Below, piece after piece: positions 1-8,422 of a DNA stretch of 64,000 nucleotides. A program made the translations under genes and the position numbers. Under the pieces are notes generated by a model. The model made no database searches. It had not been told where the DNA came from and worked only from the letters and a program-made list of their open reading frames with translations. The stretch comes from Marisediminitalea aggregata (GTDB lineage Bacteria; Pseudomonadota; Gammaproteobacteria; Enterobacterales; Alteromonadaceae): positions 824,718 through 888,717 of the forward strand of contig NZ_FQWD01000002.1 of NCBI RefSeq assembly GCF_900129565.1. Direction: 5' to 3'. Numbering within the stretch: position 1 is the first letter of the stretch; each line of letters begins with the position of its first letter.

Positions 1-744
1 ACCATTGATCATTTCGACCGTATTTTTTGCCGCTAGCCACCGTCCCCAGAATGTATCTTCAGTAAATAGCTCTGCGGATGACTTACCCAGAAATCCCGCG
101 ATGGGCGTGTACTTTTCTGCAGCTGACTGCATGTTGCCCTGCAGGTTTTTAATTTCGTGGTTGCCCAGAATATAGTGCACGCGACCACCCGCTAACAACG
201 CTTGTTGTTCCAGCTTGTAGATAAACCACAACAACTGTGTAACGGCTTGCCCGCGATCTACAATGTCGCCCAACAGCACCAAATGCCCCTGACCAAATTG
301 CCAGTCGTAGTGTTGGTTTACTACTCCGTGGGCCAGAAGAAATTCCCGAAACGTATGGAAGTTACCTTCCAGGTCGGAGATAGCCAGAATAGGTTCATTG
401 TCGTTATAAATAGCCGGCTGAATTTGACCTGGTTGGTTCAGTAAAAAGGAAAAGGTCGAGTCATCCCGAGCAAAATACACGTCGGCCGTTACTGCGTTAC
501 CTAACGGGTAATAATCAGATTCAACGGTAAAGCCTTCGTCGCGAGAGCCGCGAATATATTTCACTGCCATTTGGTTGTTCTCGAAGAACACAAACGGACC
601 TTCTCCTCCCATTTTATAAGCCTGTGGCGCATCACCTAAATTAACAGAACCGTGTTCTGAGACAACAATACCCAAGCCAATAACAAGCAGCACAACTGAC
701 ACGAGTAAGAAGTGGCCAACGGCGCGAACGACCGATTTAAACAT
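1..744 (-). CDS. Calcineurin-like metallophosphoesterase, membrane-anchored (3' end outside window)
   Basis: The 248 residues visible start at an ATG at 744 and run off the window, so the C-terminus is missing. An N-terminal hydrophobic stretch (about residues 8-28) looks like a signal anchor, placing the enzyme in the periplasm. The metallophosphoesterase metal-binding blocks appear in order: DLEGNF, then GDIVDRG, then GNHE. The spacing and the LLWFIYKLE segment after GDIVDRG resemble the PPP-like protein phosphatases described from Shewanella; that subfamily and any protein-phosphatase activity are inference. The start overlaps the end of the HAAS gene upstream by 8 bases, so it is very likely translated from the same transcript as the PadR regulator. 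Confidence 0.85.
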   Translation of the reverse strand, partial: MFKSVVRAVGHFLLVSVVLLVIGLGIVVSEHGSVNLGDAPQAYKMGGEGPFVFFENNQMAVKYIRGSRDEGFTVESDYYPLGNAVTADVYFARDDSTFSFLLNQPGQIQPAIYNDNEPILAISDLEGNFHTFREFLLAHGVVNQHYDWQFGQGHLVLLGDIVDRGQAVTQLLWFIYKLEQQALLAGGRVHYILGNHEIKNLQGNMQSAAEKYTPIAGFLGKSSAELFTEDTFWGRWLAAKNTVEMING

Positions 745-1315
745 AATGTGGCTCAGCTTTGGTTTGGCGAATAAAGCCCAGTACTTTGTGCGTTGTAAGC
801 ATAATGATATAGCCCACTATCAGCGCCACAGGCGTTATCCAAAAGCCCCGTAACGTATCGGGCTGTTCTGAATTTATCGGATGTTGCATCAACCCAATAA
901 CCACCGTATTGCCATCAGCAGACGACCAGATAGCCACACCATTAGGGACCAACAAATTCACAAAGGCCAACGCAAACAACGCCAGGCCGAAGCCAAAACC
1001 AAACACCGCCAGACTGTAATAAAAAGTGCGGGATAGCCCTTTGCGCACAGTTGCAATTGCACTTAGCCCTTCTGGCGGTGGAGTGCCGCTTCGCACATGA
1101 CTGACATACTGTGCAGCCAATTCTCTTGGCGGCCCTAACCGCGCCAGGATCCGGGTAACATCGGCTTCCTGCCCAGCCATTTCCTGGCTATCGATGACAT
1201 CAAAAATATGAGATTCAATTTCTCTAACGACTTCACCGGCTTCCTCATCGCTCAGCGGCGCTAAATACCGGTTTAGCGACGTTAAATACGTTCTGATGAC
1301 GTTACGCTCAGACAT
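737..1315 (-). CDS. HAAS-domain membrane protein, partner of a PadR regulator
   Basis: This is a 192-residue protein. Residues 1-75 form a soluble helical domain (YLAPLSDEEAGEVVREIESHI, broken here by no gap, then an LGPPRELA segment) typical of HAAS domains, which are almost always encoded beside PadR regulators. Two or three hydrophobic segments follow (about 100-125 and 160-180). The ATG at 1315 is preceded by GGAACAGG. It lies 16 bp downstream of the PadR gene and overlaps the phosphatase gene, so the three form one operon. The HAAS domain is thought to pass a membrane signal; what it senses here cannot be read from the sequence. Confidence 0.75.
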   Translation of the reverse strand: MSERNVIRTYLTSLNRYLAPLSDEEAGEVVREIESHIFDVIDSQEMAGQEADVTRILARLGPPRELAAQYVSHVRSGTPPPEGLSAIATVRKGLSRTFYYSLAVFGFGFGLALFALAFVNLLVPNGVAIWSSADGNTVVIGLMQHPINSEQPDTLRGFWITPVALIVGYIIMLTTHKVLGFIRQTKAEPHYV

Positions 1316-1331
1316 ATACCTGTTCCTTTTT

Positions 1332-1676
1332 TTATTTAGTCAGAAGGCTACTGAGATCAGCAACCGTTTTAACCCAGCGCTGTTTCAAAAATTCGAGTTT
1401 TTGCTTACCAGCGTCGGTCAGCGAGTAATATTTCCGCGGGCGCTGTTCCCCTTCCTGTAACCAACAGGCTGTGAGAATGCCTTCTCGCTTTAGTCTGTCC
1501 AGTAACGGATACAAGGTACCCTCTGTAATTTGTAACGTGTCAAACTGTTGGAAGTAATTCAGCAACTCCAACCCATACTTTTGCTGACCTTCCAGCGCGG
1601 CGAGTACAGCTAGCTCAAGCGTTCCTTTGCGCAACTGCGCATCCCACTTGGCATGCTGTTGTGATGTATCTGACAT
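1332..1676 (-). CDS. PadR-family transcriptional regulator
   Basis: This 114-residue winged-helix protein has the PadR core: LELAVLAAL, YGLELL, then ITEGTLYPLLDRLKREG (recognition helix and wing) and RKYYSLTDAG. I chose the ATG at 1676 because AGG lies 9 bases upstream; an ATG at 1682 has only 3 bases between AGG and the start, and a longer TTG frame from 1709 would run into the operator palindrome. It is the first gene of the operon with the HAAS protein and the phosphatase. A perfect inverted repeat directly upstream suggests autoregulation, as is usual for PadR proteins. Confidence 0.88.
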   Translation of the reverse strand: MSDTSQQHAKWDAQLRKGTLELAVLAALEGQQKYGLELLNYFQQFDTLQITEGTLYPLLDRLKREGILTACWLQEGEQRPRKYYSLTDAGKQKLEFLKQRWVKTVADLSSLLTK

Positions 1677-1689
1677 CGACATTAACCTG

Positions 1690-1728
1690 TATAACCTAAT
1701 ACTATGCAATACATAGTATTAGGTTATA
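1690..1728. promoter_or_regulatory. Perfect 17-bp inverted repeat, probable PadR operator
   Basis: The arm TATAACCTAATACTATG (1690-1706) is repeated as its exact reverse complement at 1712-1728, with a 5-base spacer. It sits 14 bases in front of the chosen padR-family start, where its promoter should be. PadR dimers bind AT-rich palindromes, so this is the likely autoregulatory site. A terminator role is unlikely because no T-run follows on either strand. Confidence 0.7.
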
Positions 1729-1945
1729 GCAACCAATTAATTGATCTTCAACCGTATTATGTTTCAGGATATGTTTTGGGAACGGAAAGGATAGTTAATG
1801 CAGATCAGCAAGACTATGAAAGATGACCGACAGACCGCGACATTAGGTACCTTGTAGAAGTTATCGATATCGTTGGCATGAGCGAGTGTCCAGACACCCC
1901 GGGCGAATGTTGCCTTCGGCTAACTACCTAGGCATATTCTGAGGG

Positions 1946-2560
1946 CTATTCAATGGGAATAATGATTTCGTGACGTTTATTCCACGGCAACGTGAACGGA
2001 GAATCATAGCCCAGATAACTGGTATTGCCGACTATCTTGATACCGTTTTCACGAACCACCTGTATCAGTGCCTCAGCGTAGCGTTGTCTTTTTGACTGTG
2101 ACGCTAATCCAGAAAAACGGATAGCCGCCACTTTGCGCTTTGGCACCTCTACCAGAGACACGCCATCGCCAGTCGGCAAAGGCGCGTTAGTCATATCATA
2201 TTGGTTTGGGAGGAAAAACATCATCTCGCCACCGGGTACCATTTCAACTGGCGCGGTCATCGCGATTTTCGTGCTTTTCTGTTCCTTCTGACGCGACTCA
2301 GTAGGCGAGGTCATGGCAATGTCTTCGTTAGACCTGTTAGCGCCGGAAATATAGTTAAACAGCTTTCTGAACGGCTCTGACTGCCCGTCTCCGGAAGCGG
2401 TAACCGCTACACTTGCAGGATAAACACGTATTTCCACATTTTCGGCTAATGTAGATTCTACTGAATATCGCAGTGTTTCCGTCTCTTTGTAGTAGACCTT
2501 GTCGGCAAAAGATGGTGCCGACAAAGACAGCGAAATAATTAACCAGAACAGTAATTTCAT
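1946..2560 (-). CDS. SOUL-family haem-binding-like protein, exported
   Basis: This 204-residue protein has a clear signal peptide (hydrophobic residues 4-16, cleavage near SFAD). The rest matches the SOUL family: VEIRVYPASVAVTA early, LFNYISGANRSNEDIAMTSP in the middle, IAMTAPVEM, and a C-terminal IVGNTSYLGYDSPFTLPWNKRHEI segment. SOUL proteins bind haem or related tetrapyrroles in some eukaryotes; bacterial members are mostly uncharacterised, so the ligand is unknown. It follows HMG-CoA reductase on the same strand 209 bp downstream, with a strong hairpin between them, so it is probably transcribed separately. Confidence 0.85.
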   Translation of the reverse strand: MKLLFWLIISLSLSAPSFADKVYYKETETLRYSVESTLAENVEIRVYPASVAVTASGDGQSEPFRKLFNYISGANRSNEDIAMTSPTESRQKEQKSTKIAMTAPVEMVPGGEMMFFLPNQYDMTNAPLPTGDGVSLVEVPKRKVAAIRFSGLASQSKRQRYAEALIQVVRENGIKIVGNTSYLGYDSPFTLPWNKRHEIIIPIE

Positions 2561-2699
2561 TTACATTTCCAATGTTGCGCTACTACACGCATTACGCTTG
2601 GAACAGATATTGAGATTACTTTACAGCCTGACCAGCTGTTTTAGAACGCAGCGAAATGCTCACCGCGTGGGACGTTATTTCCCCCCCACCGTAGAGTCG

Positions 2700-2732
2700 C
2701 CCGGTTATTTTTGAGTCACTAAAATAACCGGG
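2700..2732 (-). terminator. Hairpin between HMG-CoA reductase and SOUL genes, probable terminator
   Basis: Perfect 12-bp arms (CCCGGTTATTTT at 2700-2711 and its complement at 2721-2732) flank a 9-base loop. The hairpin lies about 40 bp after the reductase stop codon. There is no long T-run after the stem on the minus strand, so termination efficiency is uncertain. Confidence 0.5.
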
Positions 2733-2769
2733 GAGAACTTCGCTGCTTGCTGGTGCATTTGCAGTATGT

Positions 2770-4314
2770 TTAGCGGTTACGCCCGTATTGTTCGTGAGAC
2801 GACACCCAGTCGGAACTGGAAATGGCTGAGGCCAGTGAAATTTCACCCGCCAATGCCACTGCGCCTACGATTTCGGCAAACTTCTGTACTTTGTCACGTC
2901 CGTAACAATCCATTAGCTCCAGGCATTCTTTCTGTGTACCTATACCAGTTCCGCCGCCGTAGGTCGCTACAATCAGTGACGGAATGGTTAACGATATATA
3001 CAGATCGCCGTCGTCGGTTAATTCAGAGTACATGATCCCCGCCGACGACTCCGACACGTTTGCGACGTCCTGGCCAGTGGCAATAAACATGGCAGTAATG
3101 CCATTGGGTGAGTGCAAGCCGGTGTTGTTTACACCGGAAAGGAAAGACCCCACTGCAGACACGCGACCGTGATAATCAATCTGTTTAGGATCAACACGCA
3201 TGACTGAAAGTAAGTGCTCACGTTTAATTGTTGCTTCGGCAATAACCCGCTTGCCGCGTGTGCGCATGATGTTTATTTGCGAGGCTTTTTTATCGGTTGC
3301 GAAATTAGACTCCAGATAGAAGTTCTCGATACCTTCATAATGATCCAAAATCCAGCCACACGCAGCAAAGGTTGCTCTGCCAACCATGTTCTGCCCTGCC
3401 GCATCACCAGTTCGGTAGTTGAAACGCAGGAAGGCGAATTTGTTCGACAGGAAGCTGTCGATATAAGTAAGTTTAGCAACCGAGGAGGTGGCTTCGGCCT
3501 CTTCGCGGATTTTGCCGATATTCTCGTTAACCCACTTCACAAAATCCCGTGCGCCACGTGCATCAGAGAATACGAAAACAGGCGCACGCTGCATGGCATC
3601 ATCCACCACCGTCGATTTAATTCCACCACTCATATTGAGAAGCTTCATACCGCGATTGTATGACGCCACCAGCGTCCCTTCGGTTGTGGCAAGCGGAACC
3701 AGGAACTCTCCCTTGGCATATTCACCGTCTATTTTCACCGGCCCGGCCACACCGATAGGCACCTGAGCAACACCAATGAAATGTTCGATGTTACCTTTCA
3801 GCGTTTGCGGGTCGATAGAGTACTTACCAACATGATCAATTTTGCCGCCGCAGTGATTTTCAAAAAACCGCTGACGTTTACCAATAATGTCCTCGCCATA
3901 GTCATCATGCGAATCTCGCGGAATGTGGCGATTCGACGTATCCGGTGCAGAGATATTGTCTTCCACGGTAAATTTCAGCTTACCAAATGGTGAGGCTTTA
4001 AATGCCAGTTCAATTTTATGTTTTTCAGGGCTTACCGGCAGCTTTACATCTAAAAACACAGTGATGGCCTGTTTGAGCGCGAATGGAACATCGCCCGACT
4101 CATTGAGCTCGTCGAACGACATAATTTGCTCAGGTCCCACCTGAAAAGTGATGGATTCTGCCGGGATAGCTTTCCCGTCGATGGAAATACCATCAACGCG
4201 ATTTAACACCGCATCTTTTAATCGGTTCTTAAGCATGAACTGCAAACCATCTTCGGTTTGGGTCAGGCTGCCGTGAGTGTAAAGCTGGCGAAGTAGGATA
4301 CTTGGTATAAACAT
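2770..4314 (-). CDS. Class I hydroxymethylglutaryl-CoA reductase with N-terminal extension
   Basis: This 514-residue enzyme should reduce HMG-CoA to mevalonate with NADPH. Class I signatures are visible: VPIGVAGP, then TTEGTLVASYNRG with the catalytic Glu, GDAAGQNM (usually DAMGxN), the DKK lysine motif, IATGQD with the conserved Asp, GGGTGIGTQ, ALAGEISLASA, and the C-terminal SHEQYGRNR with the catalytic His near 507. The first 140 or so residues are an additional beta-rich, soluble domain that I do not recognise; there is no membrane anchor. The ATG at 4314 follows AAGGA. No other mevalonate-pathway gene is in the window. Its physiological role in a gammaproteobacterium, which normally makes isoprenoids by the MEP route, is unclear. 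Confidence 0.9.
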   Translation of the reverse strand: MFIPSILLRQLYTHGSLTQTEDGLQFMLKNRLKDAVLNRVDGISIDGKAIPAESITFQVGPEQIMSFDELNESGDVPFALKQAITVFLDVKLPVSPEKHKIELAFKASPFGKLKFTVEDNISAPDTSNRHIPRDSHDDYGEDIIGKRQRFFENHCGGKIDHVGKYSIDPQTLKGNIEHFIGVAQVPIGVAGPVKIDGEYAKGEFLVPLATTEGTLVASYNRGMKLLNMSGGIKSTVVDDAMQRAPVFVFSDARGARDFVKWVNENIGKIREEAEATSSVAKLTYIDSFLSNKFAFLRFNYRTGDAAGQNMVGRATFAACGWILDHYEGIENFYLESNFATDKKASQINIMRTRGKRVIAEATIKREHLLSVMRVDPKQIDYHGRVSAVGSFLSGVNNTGLHSPNGITAMFIATGQDVANVSESSAGIMYSELTDDGDLYISLTIPSLIVATYGGGTGIGTQKECLELMDCYGRDKVQKFAEIVGAVALAGEISLASAISSSDWVSSHEQYGRNR

Positions 4315-4470
4315 AAAACTTCCTTGGCAAGTTACTGCTTGTCATTTTTTATTGGGTATCTTCATACAATAGCCAGTCGTTCACGGTTTGTACAAGTGAA
4401 TTCTGTATTCATTTACTGCACTTTGATGTATCGCAATACGCATATTTACCTTTTAATTTGATGTGAAAAA

Positions 4471-4516
4471 TTGGGACATCAATATCAATTTTGGGACGTC
4501 GCTATATAGCCGTCCC
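4471..4516. promoter_or_regulatory. Direct and inverted repeats upstream of the export operon
   Basis: TTGGGACATC at 4471-4480 recurs as TTGGGACGTC at 4491-4500, exactly 20 bp apart, about two helical turns. The second copy also starts a near-palindrome, GGGACG (4493-4498) and CGTCCC (4511-4516) around the self-complementary GCTATATAGC. This is a candidate regulator site for the exporter operon or the divergent reductase gene; the regulator is not known. Confidence 0.4.
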
Positions 4517-4608
4517 CTCCCCATTCCGCACCGGCCCTGGCCTGCAGGCAGTCGTTAATGTTTCGCCATACCGTTAACACAACATTCAATGCAGGGAGCC
4601 ACCGCGTA

Positions 4609-5868
4609 ATGCAAGCAAACACACTTTTTAGACACCAGGTGCTGGAAGCGCAGCAACAACGAATAAATGGGCAGGTATTACTTCGGCCTCGAGTGTCTTT
4701 TGTTGTGATTACCATTGCCTTGTTTGTGTGGTTGACCGCTGTTGTGAGCTGGTTGGTGTCTGGGAATTACACCTATACCCAATCGGTATCGGGCTGGCTG
4801 GAGCCGCCCGCAGGCGTAACGCATGTATACAGCCCGCAACCGGGTACTATCATTGATGAGATTCTGGTAGCAGAAAATACAGTCGTTGAGGCCGGCACTC
4901 CCCTTATTCGTTTGCGGCGCGACACCGTATTCAGCCATAACCTTAACGCAGGCTTGCTGCAAACCCAGGAAATCAAACACCAAATCGAACGATTACACAG
5001 TCAACGTACAATCACTGAACAAAACTACCAGCAGCGTCTTAAACAGTTAACTGCCTCGCTACAAACCTTGGTAGACGACCAGCACCAGCTGCAAAAAATG
5101 AAAACACTGCAATCCCAAAAACTGGCTTTAGCAGCACGTCAGCGGGATGCGATGCAAGCCTTGGTATCGCAACATCACGCCAGTGAATATCAGTTTAGTG
5201 AAGTGCAAAGCCAATGGTTCAATGAGCACTATCAGCATGAACAACTCTCCAGAGAGTTGCTAAAGAATGCGGCAGAGCAACAGTCCCTGCGATTTGAACG
5301 CTCGACAACCCGACAGCAACAAGCCCTTGCGTTATTAGAAATAGACAATCAACTCAGTGAACAACAAAGCCGCCTAAACCAGCATTTGAGTAGCCAGGAT
5401 ATTCTGGTTGTCGCGCCAGCTAAGGGCAGAGTCTCGCAATTACAAGTTAAAAAAGGGCAATCCACCCAGTCTGCCATCCCTCTGCTGTCTTTGATGCCCG
5501 AGCATGCAACGGTCGAAGCCAGGCTATTAATACCGGTATCTGCGGCTGGCTTTGTTGAGCCCGGACAAACGCTACAGGTGCGGTACGACGCTTTTCCTTA
5601 CACCCAATTTGGTACCCATGACGCGGTGATCACCACGTTGTCTTCCCATTTATTGTTGCCTCAGGAAATTGCACAAACCCCCTTTCAGGCTGAACAGCCC
5701 GTCTATCTGGCGACGGCGACACTATCGAGCAACCATATTCAGTTTGCCAGCAACGAGGTCGCGCTTCGCGCCGGCATGACCTTCGCGGCAGAAATTCAGA
5801 TCCGCGAGCGCAATTTGCTGCAGTGGTTATTTGAACCACTCTATGCGCTGCATGGGGGTGTCCTATGA
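4609..5868 (+). CDS. HlyD-family membrane fusion protein of a peptide exporter
   Basis: This 419-residue periplasmic adaptor has one N-terminal membrane segment (about 32-54), a biotinyl-lipoyl-like half (GTIIDEILVAENTVVEAGTP), a long glutamine-rich coiled coil (about 115-270), and the second lipoyl half VVAPAKGRVSQLQVKKGQ, followed by a beta-barrel region. I chose the ATG at 4609, giving the usual FRHQVLEAQQQR start of bacteriocin-secretion adaptors, with GGGAG upstream; an in-frame ATG at 4558 would add 17 residues. It overlaps the ABC gene by 4 bases (ATGA), so the two are translationally coupled and should form one exporter with an outer-membrane channel encoded elsewhere. Confidence 0.85.
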   Translation: MQANTLFRHQVLEAQQQRINGQVLLRPRVSFVVITIALFVWLTAVVSWLVSGNYTYTQSVSGWLEPPAGVTHVYSPQPGTIIDEILVAENTVVEAGTPLIRLRRDTVFSHNLNAGLLQTQEIKHQIERLHSQRTITEQNYQQRLKQLTASLQTLVDDQHQLQKMKTLQSQKLALAARQRDAMQALVSQHHASEYQFSEVQSQWFNEHYQHEQLSRELLKNAAEQQSLRFERSTTRQQQALALLEIDNQLSEQQSRLNQHLSSQDILVVAPAKGRVSQLQVKKGQSTQSAIPLLSLMPEHATVEARLLIPVSAAGFVEPGQTLQVRYDAFPYTQFGTHDAVITTLSSHLLLPQEIAQTPFQAEQPVYLATATLSSNHIQFASNEVALRAGMTFAAEIQIRERNLLQWLFEPLYALHGGVL

Positions 5869-8036
5869 ACGCGTCTGTTACCTCTGTTTCTTCAACACTT
5901 CAGTTGCCCTGGCGCCGTAAGGTGCCGCACATCATGCAAGCTCAACACAGTGAGTGTGGCATTGCGTGTCTGGCGATGGTGGCCTCTTTTTATGGCCTGA
6001 AAGTGGATTTGCATCGCTTACGTGGCGCGGGGTTGGTGTCTGAGCAAGGCGCGAATTTAAAACAACTTACCGAATACGCGGCCATGCTGTCGCTCAACAG
6101 CCGGGCAGTGAAACTCGAACCTGAACATTTAGGCGAACTCAAACTGCCCGCCATATTGCATTGGGACATGCAACACTTCGTGGTACTTAGTCGGGTTTCA
6201 AAACGCGAAATCACCATTAATGACCCCGCCATTGGTGAGCGTAAGCTCAGTTGGGGCGAGTTTAACCAACACTTCACCGGGATTGCCCTTGAATTACAAC
6301 CTGCCAACACCTTTGAAAAAGCCGATGTGCGCAGCAAAGTGTCACTTGCCGGATTGTGGGCCCATATTACAGGGCTAAAACGCTCATTGTGTCTGATGTT
6401 TGGCCTCTCGTTGTTACTACAGTGTTTCGCCCTCGCCAGCCCCTATTACATGCAGTTGATCATTGACGATGTGATCTTAAATCAGGACACCCAGTTGCTG
6501 AACGTCCTATTCGTTGGCTTTCTGCTATTACTGGCAGTAGAAACCCTGACTAACTTTATCCGCCAGAACGTGGGTCTGCATCTGACAAGCCATCTGGCCC
6601 AGCAATTGTCGGTGAATGTCTTTACCCATTTACTGAAGCTGCCCTTTAGCTATTTTGCCAGCCGCCATATTGGCGATTTAGTAACGCGCTTCGGCGCTCT
6701 GCACGAGATTAGAAGATTCATAAGCGAAGGTATCGTCAGTCTGGTACTGGATTCACTGATCGTACTTTGCACGTTAGTGCTGATGGCCATTTACAGTGTA
6801 AAGCTGATGCTGATAGTGCTGGGCTTCTCTGTGTTATTTACGTTGTTGAGGATGGTGATATTCCGCCCTCTGCAGGTCCTGCAACAGGAAAAACAAGTCT
6901 GTGATGGCAAGGAAAGCACGCACTTTATTGAGACGGTGCGCGGTATTCAATCTGTTCGCATGTTGCGCCTGGAGGGGTTTCGTCTGCAAGGCTGGCAACA
7001 TTTACTTACCGATTGCCTGAATCGCGATATTCGCATCAAGCGCTGGGATATGGGCTTCAACGCCGCGCAACTCTTTCTGTTTGGTCTGGAAAACCTGCTG
7101 GTTGTGTACTTCGCCGCCCAACTTGTGCTGGTTCAAGCGCTCAGCGTGGGGATGCTCTACGCCTTCATTAGCTACAAAGGCCGCTTTAACAATGCGATTA
7201 ACACGCTGGTGTCGCAACTTATTCAGTGGCGACTACTGCGTGTACATTTAGAGCGCCTTGCAGACATTGTTCATACCCCAGCTAAGCTGGAGTCGCTAAG
7301 TACAGCATCACCGCAGAATAACTCGCTTGCGCCTGCCCACAAGGTCGAACTGCGCGACTTTAGCTTTGCTTACACTGGCGGGCATCCGGTTTTAAAAGGG
7401 CTGTCGCTTACCATTCATCCCGGTGAACTGGTGGTTATCACCGGTCACAGCGGAAACGGAAAATCGACGCTCGTGAAATGCCTGACGGGGTTATACGAGG
7501 CCACTAGCGGTCAGCTATTAATCGACAATTTACCCCTCGACAACCGACATCCTCAGCAGCGTATCAGTGCCGTGATGCAAGATGACATCTGTTTGTCTGG
7601 CACCCTTATCGACAATATCTGTGGTTTTCAGGCCGATATCGATATGAACCGGCTGGTGCAATGCTGTCAGTTAGCCTGTCTTCATACCACCATCATGCAG
7701 CTTCCCATGCAGTACTTCAGCTTACTGCACGAAGGTGGCAGTAACCTCAGCGGCGGCCAGCGACAACGCCTATACCTAGCCCGCGCGCTATACCAAAACC
7801 CGGCCTTATTGATATTGGACGAGGCCAGCAGCCACTTAGACATTGAATGCGAAAAAGCCATCAATACTAATCTTGCCCGGCTATCGATGACCCGCATTGT
7901 GATAGCTCATCGCCAGGAAACTATTGCCATGGCCCAACGACGATTTCACCTACAGGATGGATGCCTGACCGAGGTACCCGTTAGCTTCCGTGCTGATCTA
8001 CCCCCAAAACCAAGCCAAGGAGAACACTATGCTTGA
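5865..8036 (+). CDS. C39-peptidase ABC exporter (processing and export of double-glycine peptides)
   Basis: This 723-residue protein has all three parts of a peptidase-containing ABC transporter. An N-terminal C39 cysteine protease has Cys31 in QAQHSECG, His104 in QHFVVL and Asp120 in INDP, a complete triad. A six-helix membrane domain spans about 170-440. The nucleotide-binding domain has Walker A GHSGNGKST near 530, signature LSGGQRQR and Walker B LLILDEASSHLD. The closest known types are CvaB/RaxB-like exporters, which cut leader peptides after Gly-Gly and secrete bacteriocins or signals. No leader-bearing precursor gene is visible nearby. The stop overlaps the start of the LuxR-type gene by 8 bases. 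Confidence 0.92.
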   Translation: MNASVTSVSSTLQLPWRRKVPHIMQAQHSECGIACLAMVASFYGLKVDLHRLRGAGLVSEQGANLKQLTEYAAMLSLNSRAVKLEPEHLGELKLPAILHWDMQHFVVLSRVSKREITINDPAIGERKLSWGEFNQHFTGIALELQPANTFEKADVRSKVSLAGLWAHITGLKRSLCLMFGLSLLLQCFALASPYYMQLIIDDVILNQDTQLLNVLFVGFLLLLAVETLTNFIRQNVGLHLTSHLAQQLSVNVFTHLLKLPFSYFASRHIGDLVTRFGALHEIRRFISEGIVSLVLDSLIVLCTLVLMAIYSVKLMLIVLGFSVLFTLLRMVIFRPLQVLQQEKQVCDGKESTHFIETVRGIQSVRMLRLEGFRLQGWQHLLTDCLNRDIRIKRWDMGFNAAQLFLFGLENLLVVYFAAQLVLVQALSVGMLYAFISYKGRFNNAINTLVSQLIQWRLLRVHLERLADIVHTPAKLESLSTASPQNNSLAPAHKVELRDFSFAYTGGHPVLKGLSLTIHPGELVVITGHSGNGKSTLVKCLTGLYEATSGQLLIDNLPLDNRHPQQRISAVMQDDICLSGTLIDNICGFQADIDMNRLVQCCQLACLHTTIMQLPMQYFSLLHEGGSNLSGGQRQRLYLARALYQNPALLILDEASSHLDIECEKAINTNLARLSMTRIVIAHRQETIAMAQRRFHLQDGCLTEVPVSFRADLPPKPSQGEHYA

Positions 8037-8271
8037 TCAAGAGTTATTCACTAACGACCAACTCGAAGCACTGTCGAAACGCGAACTGCAAGTCGCCCGG
8101 AAAATTATTGAAGGGTTGCCGAATAAAACCATTGCTACACAGCTGTTTATTAGCGAACGAACCGTGAAGTTCCACTGCGCTAACATTTACCGCAAACTGT
8201 GTATTCGCAATCGCGCCGCGCTGATGGCCAGATACTTTCGGTTTATCTACGCACAGGCGCCGGCAGCATGA
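8029..8271 (+). CDS. Stand-alone LuxR/GerE-type helix-turn-helix protein
   Basis: This 80-residue protein is almost only a GerE-type DNA-binding domain: LSKRELQVARKIIEGLPNKT, IATQLFISERTVKFHCANIY and RKLCIRNRAALMARYF. It has no receiver or ligand-binding domain. The ATG at 8029 has GGAG six bases upstream and overlaps the end of the exporter gene, so it is cotranscribed and coupled to it. It is the obvious candidate to control this operon or the missing peptide substrate genes, but that is inference from position. Confidence 0.85.
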   Translation: MLDQELFTNDQLEALSKRELQVARKIIEGLPNKTIATQLFISERTVKFHCANIYRKLCIRNRAALMARYFRFIYAQAPAA

Positions 8272-8286
8272 GAGGAAAAAGAGTGA

Positions 8287-8308
8287 GGCGATTACCTCGG
8301 TGATCGCC
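8287..8308 (+). terminator. Weak hairpin after the export operon
   Basis: GGCGAT (8287-8292) and ATCGCC (8303-8308) can pair, followed by the moderately T-rich TTCTTTATT. It lies just after the LuxR-type gene. The stem is short, so this is only a possible terminator. Confidence 0.3.
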
Positions 8309-8422
8309 CATTCTTTATTGCTTTAACCACTAAAGTAACAATATGTGCTGACTGGTCCTTACCAAAGTAAACCTTTATGATGTTGCGTGATTCATTTCAT
8401 TCAACCATGACAGGGACAGGTT

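Noticed and set aside
1798..1857. A 19-codon frame with AAGGA upstream, between the PadR operator and the SOUL gene
   Set aside because: It is too short and featureless to support without conservation data.
3214..3663. A 149-codon plus-strand frame inside the HMG-CoA reductase gene
   Set aside because: It is antisense to catalytic blocks of a clear enzyme and encodes no recognisable domain.
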